Assembly: GCA_029243245.1 (NCBI GenBank)
Contig: JAQWSK010000010.1
Span: forward strand, 186,001-250,000
Reading direction: 5' to 3'
DNA: 64,000 bases
Source: Flavobacteriaceae bacterium
Lineage (GTDB): Bacteria; Bacteroidota; Bacteroidia; Flavobacteriales; Flavobacteriaceae
The translations under genes were made by a program, and so were the position numbers. How positions within the stretch are numbered: position 1 is the stretch's first letter; the number at the start of each line of letters is the position of its first letter. The notes beneath the pieces are model-generated. The model was not told the origin of the DNA. It searched no databases and was given only the letters and a program-made list of their open reading frames with translations. Positions 9,725-17,864 of this stretch are shown here, one piece after another.

Positions 9725-11101
9725 CTAAACATATTTTAATATTTTTTTAATCCATCCCCAGTTTTTTGGATAAGGTGCGTATCTTAAAAAGGGGTCAGGA
9801 AAAAAACTTCGCTTTATAAAAGGTTTAAAATGTGTAAATAAATTAAAGCTATGCTCCCCATGATATGCTCCAACACCACTATTTCCAATTCCACCAAATG
9901 GTAAATTTGAATTTATGAATTGAATGATGCTATCATTAACAACTATTGCCCCAGCAGAAATTTCATTTTTAAATCTTTCAATATTTTTTTTGTTTTTTGA
10001 GAACATATATGCCCCTAAAGGCTTATCAAAACGATTCATTATAGCATAGGCTTCATCAATATTATCATACGTTATTATGGGAAGGATTGGTCCAAAAATT
10101 TCTCCCTGCATAGCTCCACTTTCTAGGTTTTGATCTAATAAAAGTGTGGGGGCAAAAAACTTTTTTGAAACATCCGACTCGCCACCATAAATAACTGAAC
10201 CTCCCTTGATCATTTTATTAATCCTATCAAAATGATTTGTATTAACAATTCTTCCATAACTTTTTGATTTTGATGGATTTTCTCCGTACGCATCTTTAAT
10301 TGAAGTTTTTAAAGCTTCAATTAATCTATCTTTTATTTTATTATCAACCATTATATAATCTGGAGCAATACATGTTTGGCCACAATTGAAAAATTTACCC
10401 CAAACAATTCTTTTTGCCGTTAATTCAATTTTTGCTGATTCTTCAACAATACATGGATTCTTTCCCCCTAGCTCTAGAATAGTAGGTGTTAGAAATTCTG
10501 CTGCTGCTTTTGCGACAATTTTTCCAACGGAAGTACTCCCAGTAAAAGAAATAAAATCCCATCTCAAAGATAAAAGTTGTTGAGCTTCTTTTGAGTCTCC
10601 AATAACAGTAGTAACATGCCCTGGATCAAAAGACTCTTTGATAATAGTTTTAAGAATTTGATTTGTTTCAGGAGAATGCTCTGAAGGTTTAACAACCACA
10701 GTATTTCCTGCAGCTACTGCTCCAACAACAGGCACTAAAGCTAAATTAAAAGGATAGTTCCATGGACTTATATTTAAAACACATCCAAAAGGATCAGGAA
10801 TAACATAATCTTTTGATGGAAAATTATATATCGAACCAGAAACTCTCTTGGGTTGTGCCCAATAATCTATATTCTTGAGCATAGTCTTGATCTCTTTTTG
10901 GACAAACAATATTTCACTTAAAAAACTTTCATACTTTGATTTTCCCAGATCTTCAATTAAAGCCTCATAAATAGTCTTTTCATGTTTATTAATTATAGTA
11001 GATAGTTTTCTTAATGATTGCTTTCTATATTTAATTGAACGTGTTTTTTTAGAATTAAAAAACTCTTTTTGGGTATTGTAAATTGATTTAATTTCAGTCA
11101 T
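9725..11101 (-). CDS. NAD(P)-dependent aldehyde dehydrogenase (ALDH3-like)
   Basis: This 458-residue cytoplasmic enzyme oxidises aldehydes to acids. Active-site residues are all present: N115 in SPWNYP, K138 in VVKPSE, E210 in ELGGKNP and nucleophile C244 in GQTCIAPDY. The short length and the C-terminus (FLRYAPYPKNWGWIKK) point to the ALDH3/fatty aldehyde branch rather than the 490-residue classical type. It is the last gene of a probable operon running from the acetate symporter, 1 bp after the isomerase gene, so it may supply acetate or another acid to that pathway. The natural aldehyde is unknown. Confidence 0.92.
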   Translation of the reverse strand: MTEIKSIYNTQKEFFNSKKTRSIKYRKQSLRKLSTIINKHEKTIYEALIEDLGKSKYESFLSEILFVQKEIKTMLKNIDYWAQPKRVSGSIYNFPSKDYVIPDPFGCVLNISPWNYPFNLALVPVVGAVAAGNTVVVKPSEHSPETNQILKTIIKESFDPGHVTTVIGDSKEAQQLLSLRWDFISFTGSTSVGKIVAKAAAEFLTPTILELGGKNPCIVEESAKIELTAKRIVWGKFFNCGQTCIAPDYIMVDNKIKDRLIEALKTSIKDAYGENPSKSKSYGRIVNTNHFDRINKMIKGGSVIYGGESDVSKKFFAPTLLLDQNLESGAMQGEIFGPILPIITYDNIDEAYAIMNRFDKPLGAYMFSKNKKNIERFKNEISAGAIVVNDSIIQFINSNLPFGGIGNSGVGAYHGEHSFNLFTHFKPFIKRSFFPDPFLRYAPYPKNWGWIKKILKYV

Positions 11102-11102
11102 A

Positions 11103-12068
11103 TTAACTTGTTAAAAAATCAAAGCTCTCTTGAAGAACTATTTGAGGGTTTTGGGCCATATCTTGCTCTACATAAAAATGTTTAACTCCTACTTCTTTAG
11201 CTTTATTAATTATTCCTTTAATATCAGCTACCCCTTTTCCACAGCTTGTCATATTAGGAAAAAGTGCAATCCATTCTTTGAAAGATTCACCATCTCCATC
11301 AAATAAAATATTTTCCTTCATATCCTTTAGATGTATTAATTTATATCGGTTTGAGTATTTATTTAATAGATTAATTGGGTCTTGTCCTGCAGCTAATGTC
11401 CAAAAAATATCCATCTGAAGGAAAACCAAATCAGGATCAGTGTTCTCAAAAACATATTCAGTTGGAATAATTCCCTGTTTTTCTACAAATCCATATCCAT
11501 GATTGTGATAGGCAAATGAAATTCCTTCTTTTTTTGCTGACAATCCAATCAAATTAAATCTGTCTGCAATTCTTTTATAATCATCAATACTTGTTCTTTG
11601 ATTAGGAGGGATTGCAGGAAGTACTACAAATTCAGCACCGCATTCTAATGCCCCTTTAGCTAATTCTCCCATATGATTTTCTAAAGTATCTAAGTCAGTG
11701 TGTAATGATGGGCTTTTCAAATTATAATCACATAAAACATTCTTTACATCTCTAGCTTGATTACCATAGAATCCGCTAATTGGATTATCTGAAGGTGGAA
11801 AAGGATAGTTCTTAATGTTATCTTTAGCGCTTTGAGCGCTAAAGTAATAAGGGCCAAAAAATTCTAGATATGTGTATCCCATTTTAGAAATCATAGAAAT
11901 TGATTTTTCAAAATCCTTATTTAATAAAAGAGGAATAGAGAACAATTGAATTCCTACTTCAGGTAATAATTTTTTTAAGTAAGTGGGCTTTGCCATAATA
12001 CTAGACGGAATTATAGCCGACCCTGCTGTTAGTATACTTATTTGTTTTAAAAAAATAGAACGTTTCAT
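11103..12068 (-). CDS. Exported sugar phosphate isomerase/epimerase-like TIM barrel
   Basis: The 321-residue protein starts with a basic export signal (MKRSIFLKQISILTAGSAIIPSSIMA) of the relaxed twin-arginine type common in this family in Bacteroidota. The body is an AP-endonuclease-2 TIM barrel: GIQLFSIP strand, MGYTYLEFFG, SPSLHTDL, FAYHNHGYGF, LQMDIFWTLAAGQDP, LIHLKDMKE and HFYVEQDM, with conserved acidic and His residues able to bind a metal. Relatives isomerise or epimerise sugars or inositols, but many are uncharacterised. It lies 38 bp after the gene at 12107 and 1 bp before the aldehyde dehydrogenase. Confidence 0.85.
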   Translation of the reverse strand: MKRSIFLKQISILTAGSAIIPSSIMAKPTYLKKLLPEVGIQLFSIPLLLNKDFEKSISMISKMGYTYLEFFGPYYFSAQSAKDNIKNYPFPPSDNPISGFYGNQARDVKNVLCDYNLKSPSLHTDLDTLENHMGELAKGALECGAEFVVLPAIPPNQRTSIDDYKRIADRFNLIGLSAKKEGISFAYHNHGYGFVEKQGIIPTEYVFENTDPDLVFLQMDIFWTLAAGQDPINLLNKYSNRYKLIHLKDMKENILFDGDGESFKEWIALFPNMTSCGKGVADIKGIINKAKEVGVKHFYVEQDMAQNPQIVLQESFDFLTS

Positions 12069-12106
12069 CTTTGATTTTTATACAAGATACTTAAAAGTCT
12101 TCGAAG

Positions 12107-12925
12107 TTAATAGCTAAGACATGCCTTAAAAAGTCGAGGAGAGCCACCTCCTTCATCTTCAGAAGTGAGCCAAAAAGTGAAAGAATCCTCAACCTTGATT
12201 GTTTCTATTTGGGCGGGTTTAACAGGTATAAGATGTTTTTCAAATTTTGATTCTTTGATGTTGTTAATATCAAAATTCGAAAACCTATACAGGTATTGAT
12301 CTCCATCAAATGTATATGAAGTAAGTGCTAATGTTTTTGAAATAGGGTCATAATCAGCTGCGGTTACCAAGGCTTCAACTTCAAATTCAGCAATAGGTTC
12401 TAAAATAGAATTACTAGTAGTCTTAGGAATAAAATAAACTTGTGTTGTAAGTTTTTCTCTGTCTTTTGAAAACAATACTAATAAACTGTCAACTGAAGCA
12501 ATAGCCTCAGCATCATATCTGTTTTTATATTTTTTATTGAAGCTTTTTTGTTTTGCATATCTAATAAGAATCGAATCTTTTAAAATAAGATCTTTATCCA
12601 ATTTATATATTGTCAAGTCTTTTCTAGTTCCATAATTATTACCTATATCACATATATATATATAATTTTTATCAGCTGTTAACTCCTCCCAGTCTCTATT
12701 AATTACTCCTTTAATTTTATATGATTTTAAGAAATCTCCTTCACTTGTAAAAGAATATAATTTTGACTTTCCTCCAGAATCATTATGAGTTATAAAATGA
12801 CCTCTAAAATATTCCAGCCCGGAGGTTTCATCTATTTTTTTTGGTAATTTGATTGTTTCAACGAACAATTGGGCTGACATTACCCCAGAAACAAAAATAA
12901 GTAAAATAAAAAACAGTTTATTCAT
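12107..12925 (-). CDS. Secreted beta-propeller-like protein of unknown function
   Basis: I choose ATG 12925 (272 residues) over the TTG one codon upstream, because ATG 12925 overlaps the stop of the small gene before it (TGATG). A signal peptide (MNKLFFILLIFVSGVMSAQ) precedes repeated strand-rich blocks (HFITHNDSGGKSKLYSFTSEG, YIYICDIGNNYGTRKDL, RYDAEAIASVDSLLVLF, TAADYDPISKTLALTSY, SFTFWLTSEDEGGGSPRLF) that look like propeller blades related to the SdiA-regulated or NHL type. No catalytic motif is evident. The position behind acs suggests co-transcription rather than a defined role. Confidence 0.75.
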   Translation of the reverse strand: MNKLFFILLIFVSGVMSAQLFVETIKLPKKIDETSGLEYFRGHFITHNDSGGKSKLYSFTSEGDFLKSYKIKGVINRDWEELTADKNYIYICDIGNNYGTRKDLTIYKLDKDLILKDSILIRYAKQKSFNKKYKNRYDAEAIASVDSLLVLFSKDREKLTTQVYFIPKTTSNSILEPIAEFEVEALVTAADYDPISKTLALTSYTFDGDQYLYRFSNFDINNIKESKFEKHLIPVKPAQIETIKVEDSFTFWLTSEDEGGGSPRLFKACLSY

Positions 12926-13104
12926 CAATTATTTTTTAAGAGTCTAATATACAAAGCTATTATACATAATATCGAGCCTCCTGGAAGTAAAAACAAAGCA
13001 ACTAAATACGCAATAAACTTTCCCTTTCGAACATGTTGAACTTCTTTTCTTAGAACCTCTAATTTTTTTTTAAAATCTTGATAATATTCAGATGTTTTAT
13101 TCAA
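12925..13104 (-). CDS. Small single-pass membrane protein with non-ATG start
   Basis: A 59-residue reading frame fills the gap between acs and the next gene. It starts at TTG 13104 (or ATT 13107), overlapping no ATG; its upstream in-frame stop is inside the acs tail, and its TGA stop overlaps the next ATG as TGATG. The product has a charged amphipathic helix (SEYYQDFKKKLEVLRKEVQ) and then one membrane helix (FIAYLVALFLLPGGSILCII) with a basic tail. The tight packing on both sides and the sensible membrane topology support a real, translationally coupled gene. I do not recognise a family. Confidence 0.6.
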   Translation of the reverse strand: MNKTSEYYQDFKKKLEVLRKEVQHVRKGKFIAYLVALFLLPGGSILCIIALYIRLLKNN

Positions 13105-13108
13105 AATA

Positions 13109-15019
13109 TTAACTTAAAACTTTAGCAATAATTTCATCTACAATTTCAGGGTTTAATAGAGTTGTAATATCTCCTAAATTATCAATATCATCATGGGCAA
13201 TTTTTCTTAAAATTCTTCTCATGATTTTTCCTGAACGGGTTTTGGGAAGCCCCGAGACAAATTCAATACGATCTAATTTAGCTATTGGGCCAATTTGTTT
13301 AGATATTAAATGATTTATTTCTTTTTTAAGCTTTTGATCAAGTGAACTATTTAATGAATCTTTTAAGGTAACGTATCCAAATAAAGAATTTCCCTTTATA
13401 TCATGAGGAACTCCAATAATTGCTGATTCAGCAACTAAATCATGTTCGTTTATAGCATCTTCTATTGGAGCAGTTCCAAGATTATGACCAGATACAATTA
13501 TTACATCGTCTACTCTTCCTGTGATTCTGTATAACCCATTATTATCTCTATATGAACCATCACCAGTAAAATATTTGTTATCAAAAGATGAAAAATATGT
13601 ATTCTTATACCTATCGTGATCTCCCCATATAGTTCTTGCAATTGATGGCCAAGGATATTTAAGACAAAGTCTTCCTTCTATTTCATTTTCAAGAATTTCA
13701 TTTCCGTTTTCATCCATTAACACTGGTTGAATTCCAATAAATGGCAAAGTTGCGTAGGTAGGTTTAGATTCAGTTATATTTGGTATTGATGATATCATTA
13801 TTGAGCCTGTTTCTGTTTGCCACCAAGTGTCAACTATAGGACATTTATTTTTACCAATATTATTACTGTACCAATTCCAAGCTTCTTCATTTATAGGTTC
13901 TCCAACAGATCCAAGAACTTTTAACGAGGATAAGTCATGTTTTTTAACAAAGTCTAGCGATTCTTTAGCTAAAGCTCTAATCGCTGTAGGGGCAGTATAA
14001 AATTGATTCACTTTATGCTTTTCAACTATTTCCCAGAAACGACCATAGTCAGGATGAGAAGGCACTCCTTCAAACATAAGTGTTGTTGCTCCATTCAAAA
14101 GTGGTCCATATACTATGTATGAGTGTCCTGTAATCCACCCAATATCAGCTGTACACCAATAAACATCACCATCATTGTATTGAAAAATATTTTTAAATGT
14201 ATATGCTGCTCCTACCATATAACCAGCAGATGAATGAACCATTCCTTTTGGTTTTCCAGTAGAACCCGATGTATAAAGAATAAAAAGAGGATCCTCTGAA
14301 TCCATGATTTCAATTAAGCATTCACTACTTGCTTTTTGAAGTAATGGTTTTATTAAATGATCTCTTCCTTTTTCTAAATAAATTTTTGTTTTGGTTCTTT
14401 CAACAACTAATACAGATGAAACTTGAGGGCAATCTTCTAAAGCTTCATCAACAATTTTTTTTAAATCTAAAACTTTATTACCCCTAAAAGATCCATCAGA
14501 AGTTAAAACAATTTTACAATCACAATCATTTATTCGAGTTGAAAGCGCATTAGATGAAAATCCTGCAAAAACAACAGAATGAACCGCGCCAATTCTTGCA
14601 CAAGCCAGTACGCTTATTGCCAATTCAGGAATCATTGGCAAATAGATACAAACTCTATCACCCTTTTTCACACCTTGGGCCTTTAAAACATTTGCCATTC
14701 TATTTACCCTATGATAAAGTGCTTCATAAGAAATATGTTCTGATGACTCTTTAGGATTATTAGGTTCAAAAATAATAGCTGTTTTTTGTGGCTTATCTTT
14801 TAAATGACGGTCTAAACAATTTTCTGTAATATTAAGCTTTCCCCCTTCAAACCATTTAATTTCAGGTTTTTGAAAATCCCAATTTAAAACTGAATCCCAA
14901 TGTTTTTGCCATCTAAAATTATCTTTAGCCAAATCATTCCAGAAGGTTTCTGGTTGTTTTACAGATTCATTATAAACTCTTTTATACTCTTCAGGACTAT
15001 TAATTTTATAATTGGCCAT
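13109..15019 (-). CDS. acs: Acetyl-CoA synthetase
   Basis: This 636-residue protein has the length of AMP-forming acetyl-CoA synthetase, which converts acetate, ATP and CoA to acetyl-CoA, AMP and PPi. The P-loop YTSGSTGKPKGM, WWQTETGS, the hinge/adenylate region GRVDDVIIVSGHNLGT and the C-terminal PKTRSGKIMRR, whose Lys (about residue 598) is acetylated in known enzymes, are intact. The N-terminus (FWNDLAKDNFRWQKHWDSV) is also typical. It lies 26 bp downstream of the sodium:acetate-type symporter, making an acetate uptake and activation unit. Confidence 0.97.
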   Translation of the reverse strand: MANYKINSPEEYKRVYNESVKQPETFWNDLAKDNFRWQKHWDSVLNWDFQKPEIKWFEGGKLNITENCLDRHLKDKPQKTAIIFEPNNPKESSEHISYEALYHRVNRMANVLKAQGVKKGDRVCIYLPMIPELAISVLACARIGAVHSVVFAGFSSNALSTRINDCDCKIVLTSDGSFRGNKVLDLKKIVDEALEDCPQVSSVLVVERTKTKIYLEKGRDHLIKPLLQKASSECLIEIMDSEDPLFILYTSGSTGKPKGMVHSSAGYMVGAAYTFKNIFQYNDGDVYWCTADIGWITGHSYIVYGPLLNGATTLMFEGVPSHPDYGRFWEIVEKHKVNQFYTAPTAIRALAKESLDFVKKHDLSSLKVLGSVGEPINEEAWNWYSNNIGKNKCPIVDTWWQTETGSIMISSIPNITESKPTYATLPFIGIQPVLMDENGNEILENEIEGRLCLKYPWPSIARTIWGDHDRYKNTYFSSFDNKYFTGDGSYRDNNGLYRITGRVDDVIIVSGHNLGTAPIEDAINEHDLVAESAIIGVPHDIKGNSLFGYVTLKDSLNSSLDQKLKKEINHLISKQIGPIAKLDRIEFVSGLPKTRSGKIMRRILRKIAHDDIDNLGDITTLLNPEIVDEIIAKVLS

Positions 15020-15044
15020 TTGTAAATCGTATTAAAAAATAAAG

Positions 15045-16757
15045 CTAGTGATTATTTGGAGGAGCTACACCAATGGGGATTCGAATATTTTCTACAATAT
15101 TTTGAACTTCCATAGGTGGAGGTGTAGTAAATTTATTTACCAATAATGCAAAAAGAAAATTGAATAGCATGGCTACAGCCCCAAAACCTTCAGGGGAAAC
15201 ACCAAACCACCATTGATCTTTTAAGCCTTCTACTGCAATTTTTCCACCATCAAACACACCAAATTTGAATTTTAAAATATAATAAAGCATAAGTAGAACT
15301 CCAATCAACATCCCAGTAACTGCTCCTTCCTTGTTCATTTTTTTATAAAAAATTCCAAGAATTATTGCTGGAAAAAAAGATGCTGCAGCAAGGCCAAAAG
15401 CTAATGCCACAACTGCTGCAACAAAGTCTGGAGGATTAATTCCAAAATATCCTGCTACAACTACAGCAAATGTTGCTGAAATTCTTGCAGCCCATAATTC
15501 ACCTTTATCAGTTATTTTAGGGTTAATAATATTTTTGATTAAGTCATGAGAAATTGAGGATGAAATTACTAATAATAGACCTGCTGCAGTCGATAAAGCA
15601 GCAGCCAGTCCCCCTGCAGCAACAAGTCCAATAACCCATGGAGGCATATTAGCTATTTCAGGATTAGCTAAAACCATGATATCCGGATCTACGTATAATT
15701 CATTTAATTTAGGATCTGCCACATATTGGATGTTTCCATCATTGTTTTTATCATTAAACTTTAAAAGACCTGTTTGTTCCCAGTTACTAAACCATTTTGG
15801 CATTGAAGTATACGGATTGTCTTTTACGGTGGAAATTAAATTAATTCTTGAAAAAACTGAAACGGCAGGTGCAGCCGTATATAGGATAGCAATAAAAAGT
15901 AAGGCCAAACCAGCAGATTTTCTAGCATCACTCACTTTTTTAACTGTAAAAAATCTTACAATAACATGTGGAAGTCCTGCTGTTCCAACCATTAAAGCAC
16001 AAGTAATTGCAAGAACGTCCAATAGAGATTTACTTCCATTTGTATATTCATTAAAACCTAATTCAGTGTTAATATCATTTAGTTTATCTAAAACATAAAC
16101 TCCCGACCCATCATTTATAGTTGAACCCATACCAATCTGTGGTATAAAGTTTCCTGTCATTTGAAATGAGATAAATATTGCAGGAACCATAAAAGCGAAA
16201 ATCAAAACGCAATACTGGGCTACTTGAGTATAGGTAATTCCTTTCATACCTCCCATAACAGCATAAAATAGAACTATAATCATTCCAATCACAACACCTG
16301 TATTAATATCTACCTCTAGGAATCGAGAAAAGACAACGCCAACTCCTCGCATTTGACCAGCAACATAGGTAAAGGAAACTAATAAAGCACAAATAACAGC
16401 TACTATTCGAGCAGTTTTAGAATAGTATCTTTCTCCTATAAAATCTGGCACTGTAAATTTTCCAAACTTACGAAGATAAGGGGCCAGTAATAGGGCTAAA
16501 AGCACATATCCTCCAGTCCATCCCATTATGTATACTGCGCCATCATAACCAAGGAATGAGATCAAACCTGCCATTGAAATAAATGAAGCTGCAGACATCC
16601 AGTCTGCTGCCGTAGCCATTCCATTAGCCAACGGAGAAATTCCTCCTCCAGCAACATAAAACTCTTTAGTAGATGAAGCTCTTGACCAAATAGCTATTCC
16701 AATATATAATGCAAATGTAGTCCCTACTAATATATAGGTCCATAATTGAACACTCAT
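15045..16757 (-). CDS. Sodium:solute symporter large subunit, acetate-type (VC_2705 subfamily)
   Basis: The 570-residue protein has about 13 hydrophobic segments and SSS-family signatures: SRASSTKEFYVAGGGISPLANGMATAADWMSAASF near the N-terminus, then GGMKGITYTQVAQYCVL and ALAFGLAAASFFPAIILGIFYKKMNKEGA. It belongs to the branch that pairs with a DUF4212 small subunit, encoded directly upstream here (25 bp). Related proteins transport acetate and other short acids with Na+. The acs gene immediately downstream supports acetate or a related monocarboxylate as substrate. Confidence 0.92.
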   Translation of the reverse strand: MSVQLWTYILVGTTFALYIGIAIWSRASSTKEFYVAGGGISPLANGMATAADWMSAASFISMAGLISFLGYDGAVYIMGWTGGYVLLALLLAPYLRKFGKFTVPDFIGERYYSKTARIVAVICALLVSFTYVAGQMRGVGVVFSRFLEVDINTGVVIGMIIVLFYAVMGGMKGITYTQVAQYCVLIFAFMVPAIFISFQMTGNFIPQIGMGSTINDGSGVYVLDKLNDINTELGFNEYTNGSKSLLDVLAITCALMVGTAGLPHVIVRFFTVKKVSDARKSAGLALLFIAILYTAAPAVSVFSRINLISTVKDNPYTSMPKWFSNWEQTGLLKFNDKNNDGNIQYVADPKLNELYVDPDIMVLANPEIANMPPWVIGLVAAGGLAAALSTAAGLLLVISSSISHDLIKNIINPKITDKGELWAARISATFAVVVAGYFGINPPDFVAAVVALAFGLAAASFFPAIILGIFYKKMNKEGAVTGMLIGVLLMLYYILKFKFGVFDGGKIAVEGLKDQWWFGVSPEGFGAVAMLFNFLFALLVNKFTTPPPMEVQNIVENIRIPIGVAPPNNH

Positions 16758-16781
16758 ATTTATTTAAATTTATTTGATTGA

Positions 16782-17030
16782 TTAATCTTCATATCCATAG
16801 GATTTATCCAATTTATTCATTAGATAGACATAGATAAAAATTAAGATTACAAAAACATATACAGATCCCTGTTGAGCAAACCAAAATCCAAGAGGAAAGC
16901 CACCAATACTAATGGAGTTTAGCATGTCTTTAAATAGAATCCCTGCACCAAAAGAAACTATGAACCAGATAAAAAGAAGATATTTAAGATAGGTTAGATT
17001 TTTATTCCAATATTCCTTATTAGTTTTCAT
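16782..17030 (-). CDS. DUF4212 symporter small subunit
   Basis: This 82-residue protein has two membrane helices (about residues 14-32 and 52-70) separated by the loop GGFPLGFWFAQQGSVYVFV, which is the diagnostic DUF4212 pattern. Such proteins accompany the VC_2705-type sodium:solute symporter and are taken to be its small subunit. It is the promoter-proximal gene of the acetate operon, just after the terminator at 17048-17081. Confidence 0.92.
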   Translation of the reverse strand: MKTNKEYWNKNLTYLKYLLFIWFIVSFGAGILFKDMLNSISIGGFPLGFWFAQQGSVYVFVILIFIYVYLMNKLDKSYGYED

Positions 17031-17047
17031 AGACTTAAGATAAAATT

Positions 17048-17081
17048 AAAAAGGCTTGATTAAGTAAACTCAAGCCTTTTT
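17048..17081. terminator. Bidirectional-type terminator hairpin
   Basis: Perfect 12-bp arms (AAAAAGGCTTGA / TCAAGCCTTTTT) enclose a 10-nt loop and end in a T run on either strand. It fits termination after the lipoprotein gene ending at 17135 on the minus strand and separates the giant-gene operon from the acetate operon. Confidence 0.85.
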
Positions 17082-17134
17082 AAAAAGTGTTATTATTTTA
17101 CAATACAGTTAAAAAAATTAATACTCTAATAATA

Positions 17135-17860
17135 TTATTGAACCCTAAAAGTATAAACTCCAGAATCACTCTCATTTTCATTAGCATCTATTGCAATGAC
17201 TTTCCAATAATAAAGTGTATTTGCTGATACGCTAACAGCTATACTAGTTGTCTCAGCAGTATGGCTATAGGAGCCAAGTAGCGTTGATCCGTCCACATCA
17301 TCTATATAAACCTTATAAGTGCTCAAGTCATTATCCACATCTGAAGCTCCCCATGTTAAGGTCACCTCATTATTAACTGCAAAAACATTTGAGCCAGATT
17401 TTGGAGAAAGTAAATCAGGAGGGAATGGTGCATAATTTACTTGAGCATCCCCAGCCAAATAAAATTTCCATAAAGAACTTTGCGCTGGTGTTGATCCAGT
17501 CTCACCTTGAGCTGTTACGCTCCATCTATAAGGTTCTGTTTTAGATAAGGCAACTACTTTATTAGCATCTGATGTATTAAATGTTAATTCGCTATTATCA
17601 ATCAAATTAGTTATTGTTATAACATAATTCTGAGTGTTATCTGTAGTTCCCCATTGAAAATTAACCTCACTTTGGGTATCATTTATTGAAGTTCCATCTT
17701 CACAAGGTTCATTATTAGCAGGAGATATCAATGCAGGAGTTCCAGGCTCCAATATAACCACAACAGGTGGAGTTACTGGAGGAGCAGGGGCATCTCCTCC
17801 TCCTTTTGAACAGCTAATAATTATTAAAAAACCAAATAATGTTATAAATAAACGCTTCAT
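17135..17860 (-). CDS. Lipoprotein with fibronectin-III-like domains
   Basis: The 241-residue protein has a lipobox (LIIISCSKGG, Cys at 17), a Pro-rich linker (APAPPVTPPVV) and two beta-sandwich modules: about residues 38-132 and 135-241, the latter with LLSPKSGSNVF, VTLTWGASDVDNDLSTYKVY and YYWKVIAIDANENES typical of FN3/SusE-like surface domains. It starts 4 bp after the giant gene's stop, so the two are surely co-transcribed, and it may help anchor or present that protein at the cell surface. No enzyme motif is visible. Confidence 0.8.
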   Translation of the reverse strand: MKRLFITLFGFLIIISCSKGGGDAPAPPVTPPVVVILEPGTPALISPANNEPCEDGTSINDTQSEVNFQWGTTDNTQNYVITITNLIDNSELTFNTSDANKVVALSKTEPYRWSVTAQGETGSTPAQSSLWKFYLAGDAQVNYAPFPPDLLSPKSGSNVFAVNNEVTLTWGASDVDNDLSTYKVYIDDVDGSTLLGSYSHTAETTSIAVSVSANTLYYWKVIAIDANENESDSGVYTFRVQ

Positions 17861-17864
17861 TTTT

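Noticed and set aside
15676-16098. 140-codon plus-strand open frame inside the symporter gene
   Set aside because: The minus strand carries a full SSS transporter with family motifs; the other strand has none.
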